Notes: a model not told the origin generated them from the sequence alone. A stretch of DNA of 64,000 bases from Flaccisagitta enflata (GCA_965153355.1 OZ231127.1:25172001-25236000), one strand, 5' to 3'. Positions 42,940 to 55,153 are shown, numbered from the stretch's first letter. Translations and numbers: made by a program.

Positions 42940-43150
42940 TGGTTGGGTAGGGGCAGTTACGTAAAAATCGCTCAAAATTCAAGGTCGGGTGCACGGCACC
43001 CCAGTCGCGGATGGTTAGGCAGGGGCAGTATTGCAAAACCGCTCAGAGAACACGGCAAGGTGTAGAGTCACGTATCCGCGACTAAAAATGTTAGGGACGG
43101 ACCGACCTAATGACACGGCAAAATTTAGGGTTGCGTGTCCGCGACTATGA
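42940..43150 (+). mobile_element. Two overlapping HINE-like 3' ends
   Basis: Contains AGTCGCGGATGGTTAGGCAG (5'-type box), then GTCACGTATCCGCGACTAAA (3' hairpin, about 43068-43086), then a second end GTTGCGTGTCCGCGAC (43130-43145) after ACGGACCGACC. Looks like a tandem or nested pair of decayed copies. Confidence 0.55.
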
Positions 43151-43220
43151 CAGGAAAGATAGAGAAATTTTTTCAGATAGAACTTATACGAGTTGTAATT
43201 TTCATTTTTACAAGTTGTAA

Positions 43221-43403
43221 TTTTTAGTCGCGTGCTACGCAACCCTACACCCCGCTTTGTCGGTCCGTTGGTCCATCCGTCATACTTCACTTTTTTTTTT
43301 TTTTTTTTTTTTTTTTGTGGTCTTTGGCCTCACTGCTCATGCCTAAATGTTGAAGTGACCTCAAATACGGCCCCTGCCCACCCGCACGCGACTGGCCTTG
43401 TTA
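43221..43403 (-). mobile_element. HINE-like element, long-body subtype
   Basis: The plus strand shows TTTTTAGTCGCGTGCTACGC, CCGCTTTGTCGGTCCG, then CATACTTCAC, a T-run of about 25, TCACTGCTCATGCC, CAAATACGGCCCCTGCCCAC, CGCACGCGACTGGCCTTGTTA. This subtype has an extra CTCACTGCTC body block also seen at 52512 and 56597. Confidence 0.72.
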
Positions 43404-43974
43404 CTAGACCAAAAATAGTTGAGTTTGAAATAAACTTGGAATTTGTATTTGTGGTAATCGATTTACTTTGAGGAATGTGAAAAAAAAGTGCATGGGGTTC
43501 GCAATATCGGTTGGGCAGGGGCATCCTAAGCCTTACCCCACCCTCACTTCCAAGCCTCCTGCTATGCGCACACACACACAAATAAACACACAAATACCAA
43601 TAGATTTAGGAACGCCTACGATAGATAGAGGAACTCTGAACCCCTGACAGCGGACAATGACAGAGGAAGTGAAAGTCGAGAAGACGGAAACACGTGACTT
43701 GACGACATAACAACATCTCCGCCATGTCGGCATAAGACGGAAAGCAATTGATGGCAACACCTAGTGTTTCACCCTATTTTTTAAACTATAGTTGAATAAT
43801 AGTAATGCTAAAAATACTTTCATAAAACAAATTATCTCCAGAAATATTCTGTGTGTATGTCTTTGTTATATGCTGACCTCAAAAGAACCTTGAAATTGGC
43901 AATTCACAAAAGAATAGCAGAGAAAATAAGGGTTCTTAGTGAAATTTTGCTTACATTTTTTTTCTTTTTACTGC
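43404..43974. other. No gene seen
   Basis: Mixed sequence with a short CACACA patch; no exon recognised. Confidence 0.4.
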
Positions 43975-44120
43975 TGTTAAAATTATAATTCTCTCAAATG
44001 CAGAGAAATTTTGCATTTTCAAAAACATAGCCCCCTCTATAATCAATTTTGGAAGGGGGCTATGTTCTTCATTTTTGTGTTTTTTTGTTTTCTATGCAAA
44101 GTTATAATTTTAACAAGCCT
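43975..44120. repeat. Nested inverted repeat
   Basis: Inner arms ACATAGCCCCCT (44025-44036) and AGGGGGCTATGT (44054-44065); outer arms TGTTAAAATTATAA and TTATAATTTTAACA. Possibly a small foldback element. Confidence 0.7.
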
Positions 44121-44386
44121 CCTATCAGTGAACAAAAAATGAAATTTGAATATTTTCTAGTGAATACATTTAGTTATTGATAGCTCTACTCGCTGTTTTC
44201 TCCTTTTTGAATGTAAATTTTGTAAAAAAGTATCCATTTAGATATACTTCAATGATTTTTTTCATGTTATTCTTTGTTTTTATTCTCATAGAATTTTCTA
44301 TTTTAACCCCTGTTGACACACTAAATCTTGCCGTCGGATGCTCGCCGTCATAAGCCAACCTACAAGATCTTATCGCTAAACCGCAC

Positions 44387-44390
<4 letters not shown>

Positions 44391-44432
<42 letters not shown>
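44391..44432. repeat. (AC)n microsatellite
   Basis: About 42 bp of AC. Confidence 0.95.
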
Positions 44433-44435
<3 letters not shown>

Positions 44436-44479
44436 GACAACTGCATCATCATAAAAGCGCATATTTTACGTTTTGAACT

Positions 44480-44593
44480 CGTGCATAACGGACTAACGGA
44501 CTAATGGACCAACCGACTGACCGACCGACCAACAGACCAATGGACCAACGGATGGACAAAGCCTTTTATAGAGTTGCATGTCCGCAACTAAAG
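44480..44593 (+). mobile_element. HINE-like 3' part, GTTGC hairpin
   Basis: A long tract of ACCG, ACCA and ACTG tetramers, GCCTTTTATAGA, hairpin GTTGC (44573-44577) and GCAAC (44584-44588), TAAA. The 5' end is not recognisable. Confidence 0.65.
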
Positions 44594-45712
44594 AGAGGGG
44601 GTGTCTGTTGGCATTTACTAGTCAAATTTTTAAGGGTACAGCGGTTCATTGACATTGGTGGTAGACAGTTGCAGTTGACCAAATTTTCGAAGTGTTGGCA
44701 AGCTGTTGTAGCATCCATGGGCCCCCGCTGACACGGGATGCTGTGCCGATGACCAGGTAGTTCATACAGGATGTTTGGTTAAAGATATCTATCAATTTTG
44801 ATGGTCCTTGGATGTCATAAAATCAAGCTCTGGTTGTTGCTATCTTATGACACGTTGATATGATCCTTGGAGGCATCTGAAGACGTGTCGACGAGGCGTT
44901 TGGCGGCCTTCGATTCAATATAGCAATTTTGCATACTCATCTCATAAATATCTTCAAAATAAGACCAATCCCAGGTCTGTAGCTCAATTCGTTTAGAAGT
45001 TATAGCAAAAACAAAACAACCTGTCAAAAAGGCAGAGACTAGGGCAAGACCATCTGCATTCATTTTAGTATATCTGTTCAACAAATTGAGCTAGCAGCCT
45101 CCGGTTGGGCTTGAATTGAAGCATTTTTACATGGCTTTGAGCCAAACAAAAAAAAATGACCATATAATCTGATCCAAGGTGGCTCAAAATAAAAAATAAG
45201 ATGAAAAAGAGACTGCAAAAACTGCTCGGAATACTGCACCTAGTTTTCATTCATGCTAAACAGTTAGAAATTGATTTTTTTGCCAAAAAATGTCTAAAAC
45301 CTTTGTTTTTACACCCTTCAGCAGCTATATAATGGGAAAACAAGGACGCCCGAGAGTTTTTAAGATCCTGAAAATAACACTTTCCATACCTACCCCTGTG
45401 TCCAATTATAGACGACATCTACTGTATGTGCGGTTCTAAATTTGGGACGTGTTAGAACTAAAGCACACCCCTATTAGAGATAGGTTCTATAGTAGTGGTA
45501 CTCAAATATTCATAGTCTTTTATAAAAGTTCTATATGAAAATCAGGGAAAGGTAAGCACAATGAATTCCATTTAGTACTCTGTTCGTAGATAAAACTAGT
45601 GGCGTTCGCCATTTTGTGTTCCACGAAAACTTGATTTGGCGTGAAAATGAAAGGCAATAATTCATAACATAAATCTAATAATAATAACCAGACAAATCTG
45701 TGTTGTAGATAA
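44594..45712. other. No supported gene; lone MITE-D end
   Basis: A minus-strand frame at 44845-45084 (79 codons, hydrophobic near the start) overlaps repeat-shared sequence (GTAGCTCAATTCGTTTAGAA) and is not accepted as a gene. At 45405-45428 the sequence AGACGACATCTACTGTA is the terminal repeat of MITE family D without a partner. Confidence 0.35.
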
Positions 45713-45894
45713 TGGCCGCCTGTGGGCGGCCTAACTACCATCCATGGGCGACCTCAATGCCGCCTATGGGCGGCCTCACTGCTGCCTGTGGGCGGTCCCA
45801 CTGCCGCCTGTGGGTGGCCCCACTGCCGCCTGTGGGCGGTCCCACTGCCACCTGTGGGTGGTCCTACTGCCACCTGTGGGCAGTCCCACTGCCG

Positions 45895-45899
<5 letters not shown>
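45713..45899. repeat. 22-bp minisatellite, hairpin in each unit
   Basis: About eight copies around GCCGCCTGTGGGCGGTCCCA. GCCGCC and GGCGGC pair across TGTG; some units read GCCACC with GGTGGT, which preserves pairing, while one (GGGCAGT) does not. Confidence 0.88.
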
Positions 45900-45959
<60 letters not shown>

Positions 45960-45982
45960 GCGTATGTGTGTGTATGTGTGTG
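45896..45982. repeat. (TG)n microsatellite
   Basis: TG tract with a few interruptions, starting directly from the last minisatellite unit. Confidence 0.95.
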
Positions 45983-46064
45983 GAGAAAGCGGGGTTGTGT
46001 GACATACGTTGGAAAATACAGGGCTGTGTGACATACATTGGAACAAACTAGGTGGTGTGATATA

Positions 46065-46664
46065 CAGGGTGATCATTGTCAAATGCAAAAAAGTATTAAG
46101 CTTTTGCTCCTTGATGCTTCATGTTCATAACCTGGAATCATTTTTCTCTTATAGTACTATGCTTGACGTTTTTTGTGTAAAAATTTCATGGGTCTGAGTT
46201 GAATAGTTTGTTCATAACACCAGTTTGAAGTAAAATAGGTATTTACAGCTCAAGCTTGATTACTGACTTTTTTCATCAGGGCAGTTTCTTTTTGAATTGT
46301 TCTGATGTTAAAATGACTTAAGCCACAGATGCTACATTGGTCTTAAATGAAAGAGAGTCAAATTATCTTCCATTTGAGACCAATCTGGCATTTATAGCTC
46401 AAGTTGTCTTTAAATGAGAGCAGATCAAAGAAAACTTTCTTGTTTAAAGAAGAGGATTTTGCGCTGAAAATGAGTATCTTCTAGAAATGCCTCTTTTACT
46501 TCAATTTGATGTTGTGGACAAAGAATCCAACTTAGACCCATGAAATTTTGACACAAAAAACGTCAAACATAGTACTTTAAGAGAAAAATGATTCCAGATT
46601 ATGAAAATGAAGCATCTAGGAGCAAAAGCTTAATACTTTTTTGCATTTGACAATGTTCACACTG
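46065..46664. mobile_element. MITE inserted in the tandem array
   Basis: The ends are CAGGGTGATCATTGTCAAAT and its inverse ending TTCACACTG, with TA at 46063-46064 and 46665-46666; arm similarity extends about 130 bp. Array sequence flanks both sides (GTGATA and CATCAGAGAATAC), so it landed inside an existing unit. No transposase. Confidence 0.85.
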
Positions 46665-47212
46665 TACATCAGAGAATACAGGGCTGTGTGACATACATTG
46701 GAACAAACTAGGTGGTGTGATATACATCAAAGAATACAGGGCTGTGTGACATACATTGGAGAATTCTGGGCTGTGTGACATATATCGGATAAAACTGGGT
46801 GGTGTGACAAACATCGGAGAATTCTGGGCTGTGTGACATACATCGGAGAAAACTGGATGGTGTGACATACATCGGAGAATTCTGGGCTGTGTGACATATA
46901 TTGGAGAAAACTGGGTGGTGTGACATACATCAGAGAATTCTGGGCTGTGTGACATACATCAGAGAAAACTGGGTGTTGTGACACACATCGGAGAATTCTG
47001 GGCTGTGTGACATACAATGGAGAAAACTCGGTGGTGTGACATAGATTGGAGAATTCTGGGCTGTGTGACATACATCGGAAAAAACTGGGTGGTGTGTTAT
47101 ACATCCGAGAATTCTGGGCTGTGTGACATACATCTGAGAAAACTGGGTGGTGTGACATACATTGGAGAATTCTGGGCTGTGTGACATACATCAGAGAAAA
47201 TTGGGTGGTGTG

Positions 47213-47277
47213 ACATACGCAATAACGCACGGAGAAATTCTTAATATATAGTGTTCCACTATCGTGGAACACAAAAA
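47213..47277 (+). repeat. 9-bp-stem hairpin segment, copy 1
   Basis: GTGTTCCAC (47251-47259), TATC, GTGGAACAC (47264-47272), then AAAAA, preceded by AACGCACGGAGAAATTC. It interrupts the tandem array. Copy 2 is at 48845-48930. Confidence 0.85.
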
Positions 47278-47985
47278 CTGGGTGGTAAGACATACATTGG
47301 AGAATTCTGGGCTGTGTGACATACAATGGAGAAAACTGGGTGGTGTGACATACATCGGAAAATTCTGGGCTGTGTGACATACATTGGAGAATCCTTGACT
47401 GTGACTCACACCGGAGAATTCTGGGCTGTGTGACATACATTGGGGAATTCTAGGCTGAGTGACATACATTGGAGAAAACTGGGTGGTGTGACATACATCG
47501 GAGAATTCTGGGCTGTATGACATACATTGGAGAAAACTGGGTGGTGTGACATACATTGGAGAATTCTGGGCTGTGTGACATACATTGGAGATTCCTTAAC
47601 TGTGACAGACATCGGAGAATTCTGGGCTGTGTGACATACATCGGAGAATTCTAGGCTGTGTGACATACATCGGAGAAAACTGGGTGGTGTGACATACATT
47701 GGAGAATTCTGGGCTATGTGACATACATTGGAGAATTCTAGGCTGTGTGACATACATTGGAGAAAAACTGGGTGGTGTGACATACATTGGAGAATTCTGG
47801 GCTGTGTGACATACATTGGAGAATTCTATGCTGTGTGACATACATTGGAGAAAACTGGGTGGTCTTATAGACATCAAAGAATTCTGGACTGTGTGACATA
47901 CATTGGAGAAAACTGGGAAATATTACCTACATATATACATTGGAGAATTTTGGGCTATGTGACATACACCGGAAAAAACCGGGTC

Positions 47986-48353
47986 GTGTGTAGAGCCTTG
48001 CGACAGAGTATTTCCGCCACGATTTTGACGCAATTTCGACGCGCCTCCTAATCGCCATGCGACTTCTGTTTCCGGTTGGCGCTGAAACCGTGGTTTTCCG
48101 GTTACCTTTTCCAATTTTTCGAATTTTCGAATGCCATTTCCAAACGAAAAAAGATAGAGATACCAGATTGGCGCCAAATGAAAGAGTTTTTCAAGGGCTT
48201 GAAAATGGTCTAAGATTTCAATTAGTAATTTTTTATTTTCAATGGCGCAATCAACCATTCAAAAGTGCGTCTTTTTTTTTTTTGGTTGGCACTATCACAT
48301 GCCAGCGTTTCTTTTAAGCAAAATCAACATGAGGGAGATAGGAAGGAAGAAGG

Positions 48354-48355
<2 letters not shown>
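47986..48355. other. No gene; shared TTGGCGCCAAA motif
   Basis: TTGGCGCCAAATGAAAGAG at about 48169 matches related sequence at 4360, 32150 and 35573. No coding exon recognised. Confidence 0.4.

Positions 48356-48423
<68 letters not shown>
48356..48423. repeat. (GA)n microsatellite
   Basis: About 65 bp of GA. Confidence 0.97.
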
Positions 48424-48427
<4 letters not shown>

Positions 48428-48560
48428 AAAGTAGACGAGGTTTTTCATTAATTGACAGAGACGCGATTAACACAGTCAGTTTATGAATCCCCGTATCGAC
48501 CATCAGGTGACCGAGGACACCCGGCGGTATGGCGGTATGGAAAATGTATTGTTGAAGTCG

Positions 48561-48692
<132 letters not shown>

Positions 48693-48844
48693 AACAAAGA
48701 CTGAATGGCAGATTGGCAAGTGGGTTGGTAGAGGCAAGCAGATAACCGATTGATGGCGGTTTCTAAGATGCAAAATCGTCTATCGATTAGTAAGACAAAA
48801 TTGTCATCCGATTGTATTTTTCGATTAACTCGCGAGGCTCTAGT

Positions 48845-48930
48845 CGTGTGACATACATTATTTTGTGACGTACGGAATGACGGAGAAATCTCTCAAAATT
48901 TAGTGTTCCACTATCGTGGAACACAAAAAT
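48845..48930 (+). repeat. 9-bp-stem hairpin segment, copy 2
   Basis: GTGTTCCAC (48903-48911), TATC, GTGGAACAC (48916-48924), A-run, preceded by ATGACGGAGAAATCTCTC. Upstream GTGTGACATACATT links it to the tandem array at 46-48 kb. Confidence 0.85.
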
Positions 48931-50095
<1,165 letters not shown>

Positions 50096-50115
50096 AATGA
50101 TTAACTTTTCTTTCA

Positions 50116-50285
50116 GTGCCATAGCGGCCGTCGACCCGCGAATTGAGAATCACGCAATTAGAGTTGAATCGTGCGTCGAAGTGCAAGGCCATGTTGGAAT
50201 AATCCGTTCCGTATTGAAGATTCAAGGAAAACCTTATGAACATACAATGGGCATATTTCAGAGCTGTTCAGATTTAACCATGTGA
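50116..50285 (+). CDS. Candidate orphan exon
   Basis: Preceded by TTTTCTTTCAG, a strong acceptor. The frame continues AIAAVDPRIENHAIRVESCV to a stop at 50285. GC content is higher than the flanks at its 5' part. No donor or partner exon was identified, and a minus-strand frame overlaps, so this is tentative. Confidence 0.25.
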
Positions 50286-50808
50286 ACCATTGACTTTTCA
50301 AGCGTGGACTATTCACAGTCAATGGACAAAACACTATTTCTGTGTAATTTATATGGTTGGCATTGAGCCTGAAAGATATCAAAAAATATTGTATGCAACA
50401 ATTGGTTGTTAGAATTACAGCCGCCTGGTTGAAATCCAACTTTCCCAAAGTAGAATTTGACTTGCAGATTCATAAACCTGTTAAAATACTGAGAAGCTCT
50501 ACACATCACAATACAGTAGAGTACCGCTAGAGCGCACCCGCTAATAAGGCATACCCGCCTATCAGGCATCTAAGTTACAGTCTCTTGAGAGATTTTGTGA
50601 TTATTTGACTTATTTCGATATCGGCAATAAGGCAGCTTCACTATAAGGCATAATTTGTTTCATAAAAGAGTAAAATCTTCCTATGTGTGTAATTTCACTA
50701 AAATGCCATGTCAAAAGATGTTTTCTTATGAAAAATATTAAGTGTGATAAACTAATCTTCTTGGAATTTCATCAGGATTATGAATCTGGAAATCACATGA
50801 AAGTTGGA
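50286..50808. other. No gene; possible DNA-transposon end
   Basis: At 50515-50578 ACAGTAGAGTACCGCTAGAG and later ATCAGGCATCTAAGTTACAG resemble the end of a TA-specific element; partner end not found. Confidence 0.3.
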
Positions 50809-51239
50809 TTTTTAGTCGCCACTCTACACCTTGCCGTATTGGTCCGTCCATCCATCGGTCCGAAATATTTCTAAACTTGCGAGCGTTTTTAAGTGCGTCC
50901 TCGCACTTCTAAAAGAGGTCATGTCCATCGGTCGGTTGGTCGGTCGGCTGGTCGGTCACGCAAACGTTTGACATGTACAAAACGGCTGATTCCGACGTAT
51001 TTCTTCATTCCTATCACTTTTCATGCCCTACCACATTCATTTTCGTTTATTCATTTTCATTCATTCGTTGATTAAATCATTCATTCATTTATTCATTCAT
51101 TTATTCATAAAAAAAACCGTTCATTAAAAAATTCTCAATCAAGCGAGGCGCACTTATTGGCTTTAACTTGGCTTTGTTTTTTATTACTGCTCCTGCTCAA
51201 CCGTCCGCGACTGGATTGCCATGCATCCGGCCTTGTTAG
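50809..51239 (-). mobile_element. HINE-like copies, nested, AAGTGCG hairpin subtype
   Basis: TTTTTAGTCGCCACTCTACA (50809) starts one decayed copy. Within it a second terminal hairpin AAGTGCG (50891-50897), TCCT, CGCACTT (50902-50908) starts another, followed by TCGGTCGGTTGGTCGG. Far end: CAACCGTCCGCGACTGG and ATCCGGCCTTGTTA at 51239. The loop TCCT equals that of the 17-20-kb satellite hairpin read on this strand, with a different paired stem. Confidence 0.68.
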
Positions 51240-51797
51240 TTCCTACTATTTTGCTAATACTGAAAACGACTTGTGATTTCATGATTACAGTGCAAAATAG
51301 CAAAAACAAACAATAGTCACTATATTCTACCAAGAGGGGATTCATCTGCAATAGCTCATAATCATTTTTATAAAATGCTAAAATCTAAATCAAAACAAAC
51401 CTGTGTGCCAAGTGATACTGGCTTACTTGGTTGAATCACAAAATCGCTTTAACTTGTTTATATAGATATGATAATGGCAAATTAGCACAGCTCAAAATGA
51501 GAATGCTTCAGTTTTCTGTTTTTTTTTAAATCAAAGTCTTCTTTTTTGGGTGAAAATTTTTCATTACCTAGTCTAATGGCAGTAAAGCCAATTTCCAATG
51601 ATCTGTCATTGATCAGTAATCTGCAATGTTTTTGGATTCTATATCCTTTTTCGTAATTGAAAGCTAAAGATGTCTCGTCAGGCCTTCAAAAGAATGTGGC
51701 GCCTCTCTAGAACTTTTTCCAAGCCAAGTCTTCAATGAATCACATCCATGTGCAAAGAAGAGCGCCGCTGGGAGAGCCTAAAAATGGGTACTACACT
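51240..51797. other. No gene seen
   Basis: AT-rich unique-looking sequence. Confidence 0.4.
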
Positions 51798-51799
51798 GC

Positions 51800-51988
51800 A
51801 TTTTTAGTCGATGACACGCAACTCTACACCTTGCCATGTCGGTTGGTAGGTTGGTAGGTCGGTAGGTTGGTAGGTTGGTAGGTCGGTAGGTCGGTCCCGT
51901 AACCTTTTTAAATTGCGAGCATTTTTTTGCAGTACCGCCCCTGCCACACCATCCGCGACTGTCCTGCCGTTTATCCGGCCTTGTTTTT
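51800..51988 (-). mobile_element. HINE-like element
   Basis: TTTTTAGTCGATGACACGCAAC (decayed hairpin, split as TTTTTAGTCGATG and ACACGCAAC), TAGGTTGGTAGGTCGG tetramers, CCACACCATCCGCGACTG, ATCCGGCCTTGTT. Confidence 0.68.
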
Positions 51989-52230
51989 TTCATTTCAGAA
52001 AAAAGTTAATCTTTTGAATTCTTTTTTAAGCTTGAGTGAAAAGGCAAAAACAATTTCTAATCAAAGGAACCTAAATTTTTCATCAGTTTTCAATGTTTAT
52101 GTAGTTTTCTTATAATTAAGCACAAGACACTGCACTGTTTTGATGAGAAAATCAAAGAAAAGAAAAGCGGCGGCATATGAATTCCAGTATGGAGAGATAA
52201 AAAAAATCATTGGACCAAACTACTTATTTT

Positions 52231-52353
52231 TCAATCACCAAAATTCCTATACAACCTATATGCCCCAGGGTTTATCCGGACTTGTGTCAAAATTGTTTCT
52301 CCTTGACTCATTCCGCCAGGAATTGCTGCATGCAATAAATCGCCTTTGGTAAG
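52231..52353 (-). CDS. Terminal exon, small secreted protein gene
   Basis: On the minus strand TTTTATTCCTGCAG is a good acceptor ending next to 52353. The phase-0 frame LTKGDLLHAAIPGGMSQGET continues for 40 residues to TGA at 52231-52233. It joins in phase with the signal-peptide exon at 52862-53002 to give an 87-residue protein. Gly and Thr-rich, no Cys in this exon, no domain recognised. The pairing of the two exons is inferred from phase and spacing; an additional exon could lie between. Confidence 0.48.
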   Translation of the reverse strand, partial: LTKGDLLHAAIPGGMSQGETILTQVRINPGAYRLYRNFGD

Positions 52354-52511
52354 CTGCAGGAATAAAACAAAAAAGTGTTTGGAAGTACGCAGCGCTGTCT
52401 CTGAAAGACAATGGTTTGGGATTTCATCATTCTTGATAAACAAGTCAGATATTTTTTGATAGTCTTAATACAAAATGAACTGGAATTTAAATACATGGTA
52501 TAAAGTAGATA

Positions 52512-52743
52512 TTTAGTCGCGTGCACGCGACGCTACAACCTGCTTTGTCGGTCGGTCGGTCGGTCGGTCGGTTCGTCGGTCAGTTGGTCGGTCGGTTGGT
52601 CGGTCGGTTGGTCGGTCACACTTTACTTTTTTATGATTTTATTTCTTTGACCTCACTGCTCCTGCCCAAATGGTCTGGTAACCTCAAATATGGCCCCTGC
52701 CCACCCACACGCGACTTCGGTAGCCGTGTATCCGGCCTTGTTA
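52512..52743 (-). mobile_element. HINE-like element with perfect hairpin, in an intron
   Basis: GTCGCGTGCACGCGAC (52516-52531) is a perfect palindrome; then GCTTTGTCGGTCGGTCGG with about 15 CGGT/TGGT tetramers, CACACTTTAC, CCTCACTGCTCCTGCCC, TATGGCCCCTGCCCACCC, ACACGCGACT, TATCCGGCCTTGTTA. A complete copy lying in the single intron of the small secreted-protein gene. Confidence 0.8.
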
Positions 52744-52861
52744 TTCACTTTTGAGGTATAACTGTGGAGGCATTTTGTTAGTAACCACAGGGCCTTAAGC
52801 ATTGGATAGTATGAGGTGTAAACTGTAAAGAGTAAACAGCTGTAACAGAGTGACCAAAAAC

Positions 52862-53002
52862 CTGTTGAGCCTTTGTTTCCACTTTCATTGACAAATCATT
52901 TTCATCCGGTGTGTCTATGGCAAGACCAAAAGGATTGGGTTGTGCAAATGCCGCAATTCCCAGCACCACAGCGAGCAAGAATAGACATCTTGGCGCAACC
53001 AT
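52862..53002 (-). CDS. First exon with signal peptide, small secreted protein
   Basis: ATG at 53002 (minus) opens MVAPRCLFLLAVVLGIAAFA then QPNPFGLAIDT: a textbook signal peptide with a hydrophobic core and an Ala-x-Ala-type cleavage site before Gln21. The exon is exactly 47 codons and ends CAACAG|GTTTTT, phase 0. A TATA box lies about 90 bp upstream. Mature sequence is short and acidic (DTPDENDLSMKVETKAQQ). It resembles a secreted peptide or small extracellular protein; family unknown. Confidence 0.62.
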
Positions 53003-53091
53003 GGTTGATTGGCAAAATCGAAGATTAGTACAAAAAATGCAACAAAACTAGCTCGGTTGATGAATGGAGGTCTGCAGTGTCAGGGAGAGGT

Positions 53092-53100
53092 ATTTTTATA
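53092..53100 (-). promoter_or_regulatory. TATA box of the secreted-protein gene
   Basis: TATAAAAAT on the minus strand, about 90 bp upstream of the ATG at 53002; transcription would start near 53060-53070 and leave a 5' UTR of about 60 bp. Inferred from spacing only. Confidence 0.5.
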
Positions 53101-53194
53101 CATACATCGTGAGAACCAACAAGGTGTAAGGAAGACCTGGGATTCCCCTTTGGGATTCCCTACTTGCAGGTGCATGAGAAAAATAGAATTAGTA

Positions 53195-53687
53195 CAGTAA
53201 ATGTCATCTAGACTTGGAAATGCGGGGGAGCCCATAACCCGACTATCAGTATAGTGAAGGGACTGATTTTATACTGGTGTAATGTACAGACCCTAAAGGG
53301 TTCACGATGGGGTATGGCATCCCCCTAAGGCTTACCTTAGGAGAAAAATATTGAGTGTAAAATTAAAGGATCAATCATTTATTTTGCAGAATTTCAGCTT
53401 CATCTATTTACTTGATTTGCAAAACCAACAAGGGATTCAAACCTGAAAACTGATCATGATAAATCTGAAGTCAAGTAAGTTAACCACTAGACCAATTTCA
53501 GCAGGTATTTAAGTAGAGGGAATTTGATTTAGTGTATTCAAGAGAATTTTCTATCAACAGAGATGCCATACCCCATCGTCAACCCTATAGGACATTAGCA
53601 TTATACACACTCAGTTTCATTTCCTTTGCACAAATGGTATTGGGGTATGAGGCCCCCCATATTTCCAAGTCTAGACGACATCTACTG
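53195..53687. mobile_element. MITE family D, full copy with tRNA-like core
   Basis: The ends are CAGTAAATGTCATCTAGACT and the inverse ending GACATCTACTG, TA-flanked (53193-53194, 53688-53689). On the minus strand the core (about 53425-53505) reads TGGTCTAGTGGTTAA and, 50 nt on, GGTTTGAATCC, matching polymerase III A and B boxes. Confidence 0.82.
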
Positions 53688-53699
53688 TATAGAATTCAA

Positions 53700-54600
53700 T
53701 TCATTTAAACGAAAGGTGGGCAGCTCAACAAAGCGCCAGGTCCAATTCCAGCCTCAAGGCCTAAATCTCAGCCTCAAGCCCAAATCCTAGCCTTGAGGCC
53801 CAAATATCAACCTTGAAGCCCAAACACTAGCCTTAAAGCCCATATCCCAGCCTTCAACCCATATTCCTGCTTTGAGGATCTAATCTTAGCCCAAAGGCCC
53901 AAATTGTAACCCTGAGGCCTAAACACTCTCCATGATTCCTCATCAGCCCACGTATAGGTCATCAGTACCTGGCTGCTCCAACTGCCCGTCTCACCATCTC
54001 ATCACTATGTACAGTCAAACAATAACTTAGGGGCATCGGATACCGCCGACCATCTAACGCTTTTGCAACTATTCATGTTTTGCACAATGAATTTCTATTT
54101 TTGGCGCGGTTGGAAATAAACATTGTCATGCATTGAAATGATTTGGTTTTTGGGCAGCGACCCCGAAGGGGTTGATGACCTATGCTTTCACACAGGGGAA
54201 TTTTCTCCTTCTTCTCCTCGGTACCCGCCCCCCAACCTCCAGGCCCATATCTCATATCCTAGCCTTGAAGCCCAAATCCCAGTCTTGAGGCCCAAATCCC
54301 AGTCTTGAGGCCCAAATCCCAGTCTTGAGGCCCAAATCCCAACCTCAAGGCCCAAATCCCATCTAAAGGCCAAAGTCTCATCTTCAAGGCCCAAATCCCA
54401 GCCTTGAGAGATTTAGGCCTCAAGACTGGGATTTGGGCCTCAAGGCTGGGATATGGGCCTCAAGGCTGAGATATGTGCCTGGAGGTTGGGGGAGGGGGAA
54501 CGGAGGAGAAGGAGGAAAAAATTCCCCTGTGTGAAAGCATAGGTCATCGACCCCTTTGGGGCCGCTGCCCTGCTCCCACCCTCAACTACAATCATGACCT
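53700..54600. repeat. 22-bp minisatellite folded into an inverted repeat
   Basis: Units of GCCCAAATCCCAGCCTTGAG run from about 53740 with degeneracy, then invert at about 54412. Arms about 54146-54410 and 54413-54575 include CTATGCTTTCACACAGGGGA and GGCAGCGACCCCGAAGGGG. Relatives of the 22-bp unit occur at 59640-59790. Confidence 0.8.
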
Positions 54601-54970
54601 ACCTAAGCAGGGCACGGGTACCGCTGACCACCTAACAGTAGTATTTTCAATATTGGATATTATCGAAATTTTAAACTACCGTTTCAAATAGTCCAAGATA
54701 AAGAAGAATTTTGTTGAAGCTCTTCAAAAACAATGGATCTTTTTTACGAGAAAACAGGGCCAACATCTATATGAATAAATAACTTAATAGATAACTTAAG
54801 GTGACTTGAATTAACTTTTAAATGACTCAAGATGACCTAAAATGAGTGTAGAAGACTTAAGAAGACTTAAAATGATTTAAATGACTAAATTGACATAATT
54901 GACTTAAATGACTCGATATAACTTAATTTGACTAAAAATGACTTAGAATGGGTTGAAATGACTTATGATG
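54601..54970. repeat. Short array of about 10-bp AATGACTTAA units
   Basis: 54780-54970 is degenerate TGACTTAAAA-type repeat as also found at 58480-59035 and 62380-62600. The first 170 bp show nothing. Confidence 0.75.
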
Positions 54971-55153
54971 GCATTTGGGCAGGAGCTGTGAGCCCGAAAG
55001 CTTAAAAACGCCAATAAAGTAACTAATTTTAGACCTGAGAGGGCTGATTTTGGGCCTGAGAGGGCTGAGTTTTGGGCATGAGAGGACTGATTTTGGGACG
55101 GACGTACAGACGGATGGACAGACGTACGGACAGATGTATGGAAATTCACCCCT

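Larger units (their letters stand above)
45993..47985. repeat. Tandem array, alternating 28-bp units
   Basis: Alternating units GGGCTGTGTGACATACATCG GAGAATTCT and GGTGGTGTGACATACATCGG AGAAAACT give a 56-57-bp dimer repeated about 20 times. The minus frames (MSHSPEFSDVCHTT-type) are repeat translations. A MITE interrupts it at 46065-46664 and a hairpin segment at 47213-47277. Confidence 0.92.

Noticed and set aside
44845-45084. Minus-strand 79-codon frame with a hydrophobic start
   Set aside because: Overlaps repeat-shared sequence and lacks promoter or splice support.
45713-46051. Frames with GGLTAACGRS-type repeats
   Set aside because: Translation of the 22-bp minisatellite in several frames at once.
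46599-47877. Repetitive His/Cys-containing minus-strand frames of up to 237 codons
   Set aside because: The 56-57-bp tandem repeat is close to a multiple of three, so frames stay open for long; all three frames do so and none has an independent coding signal.
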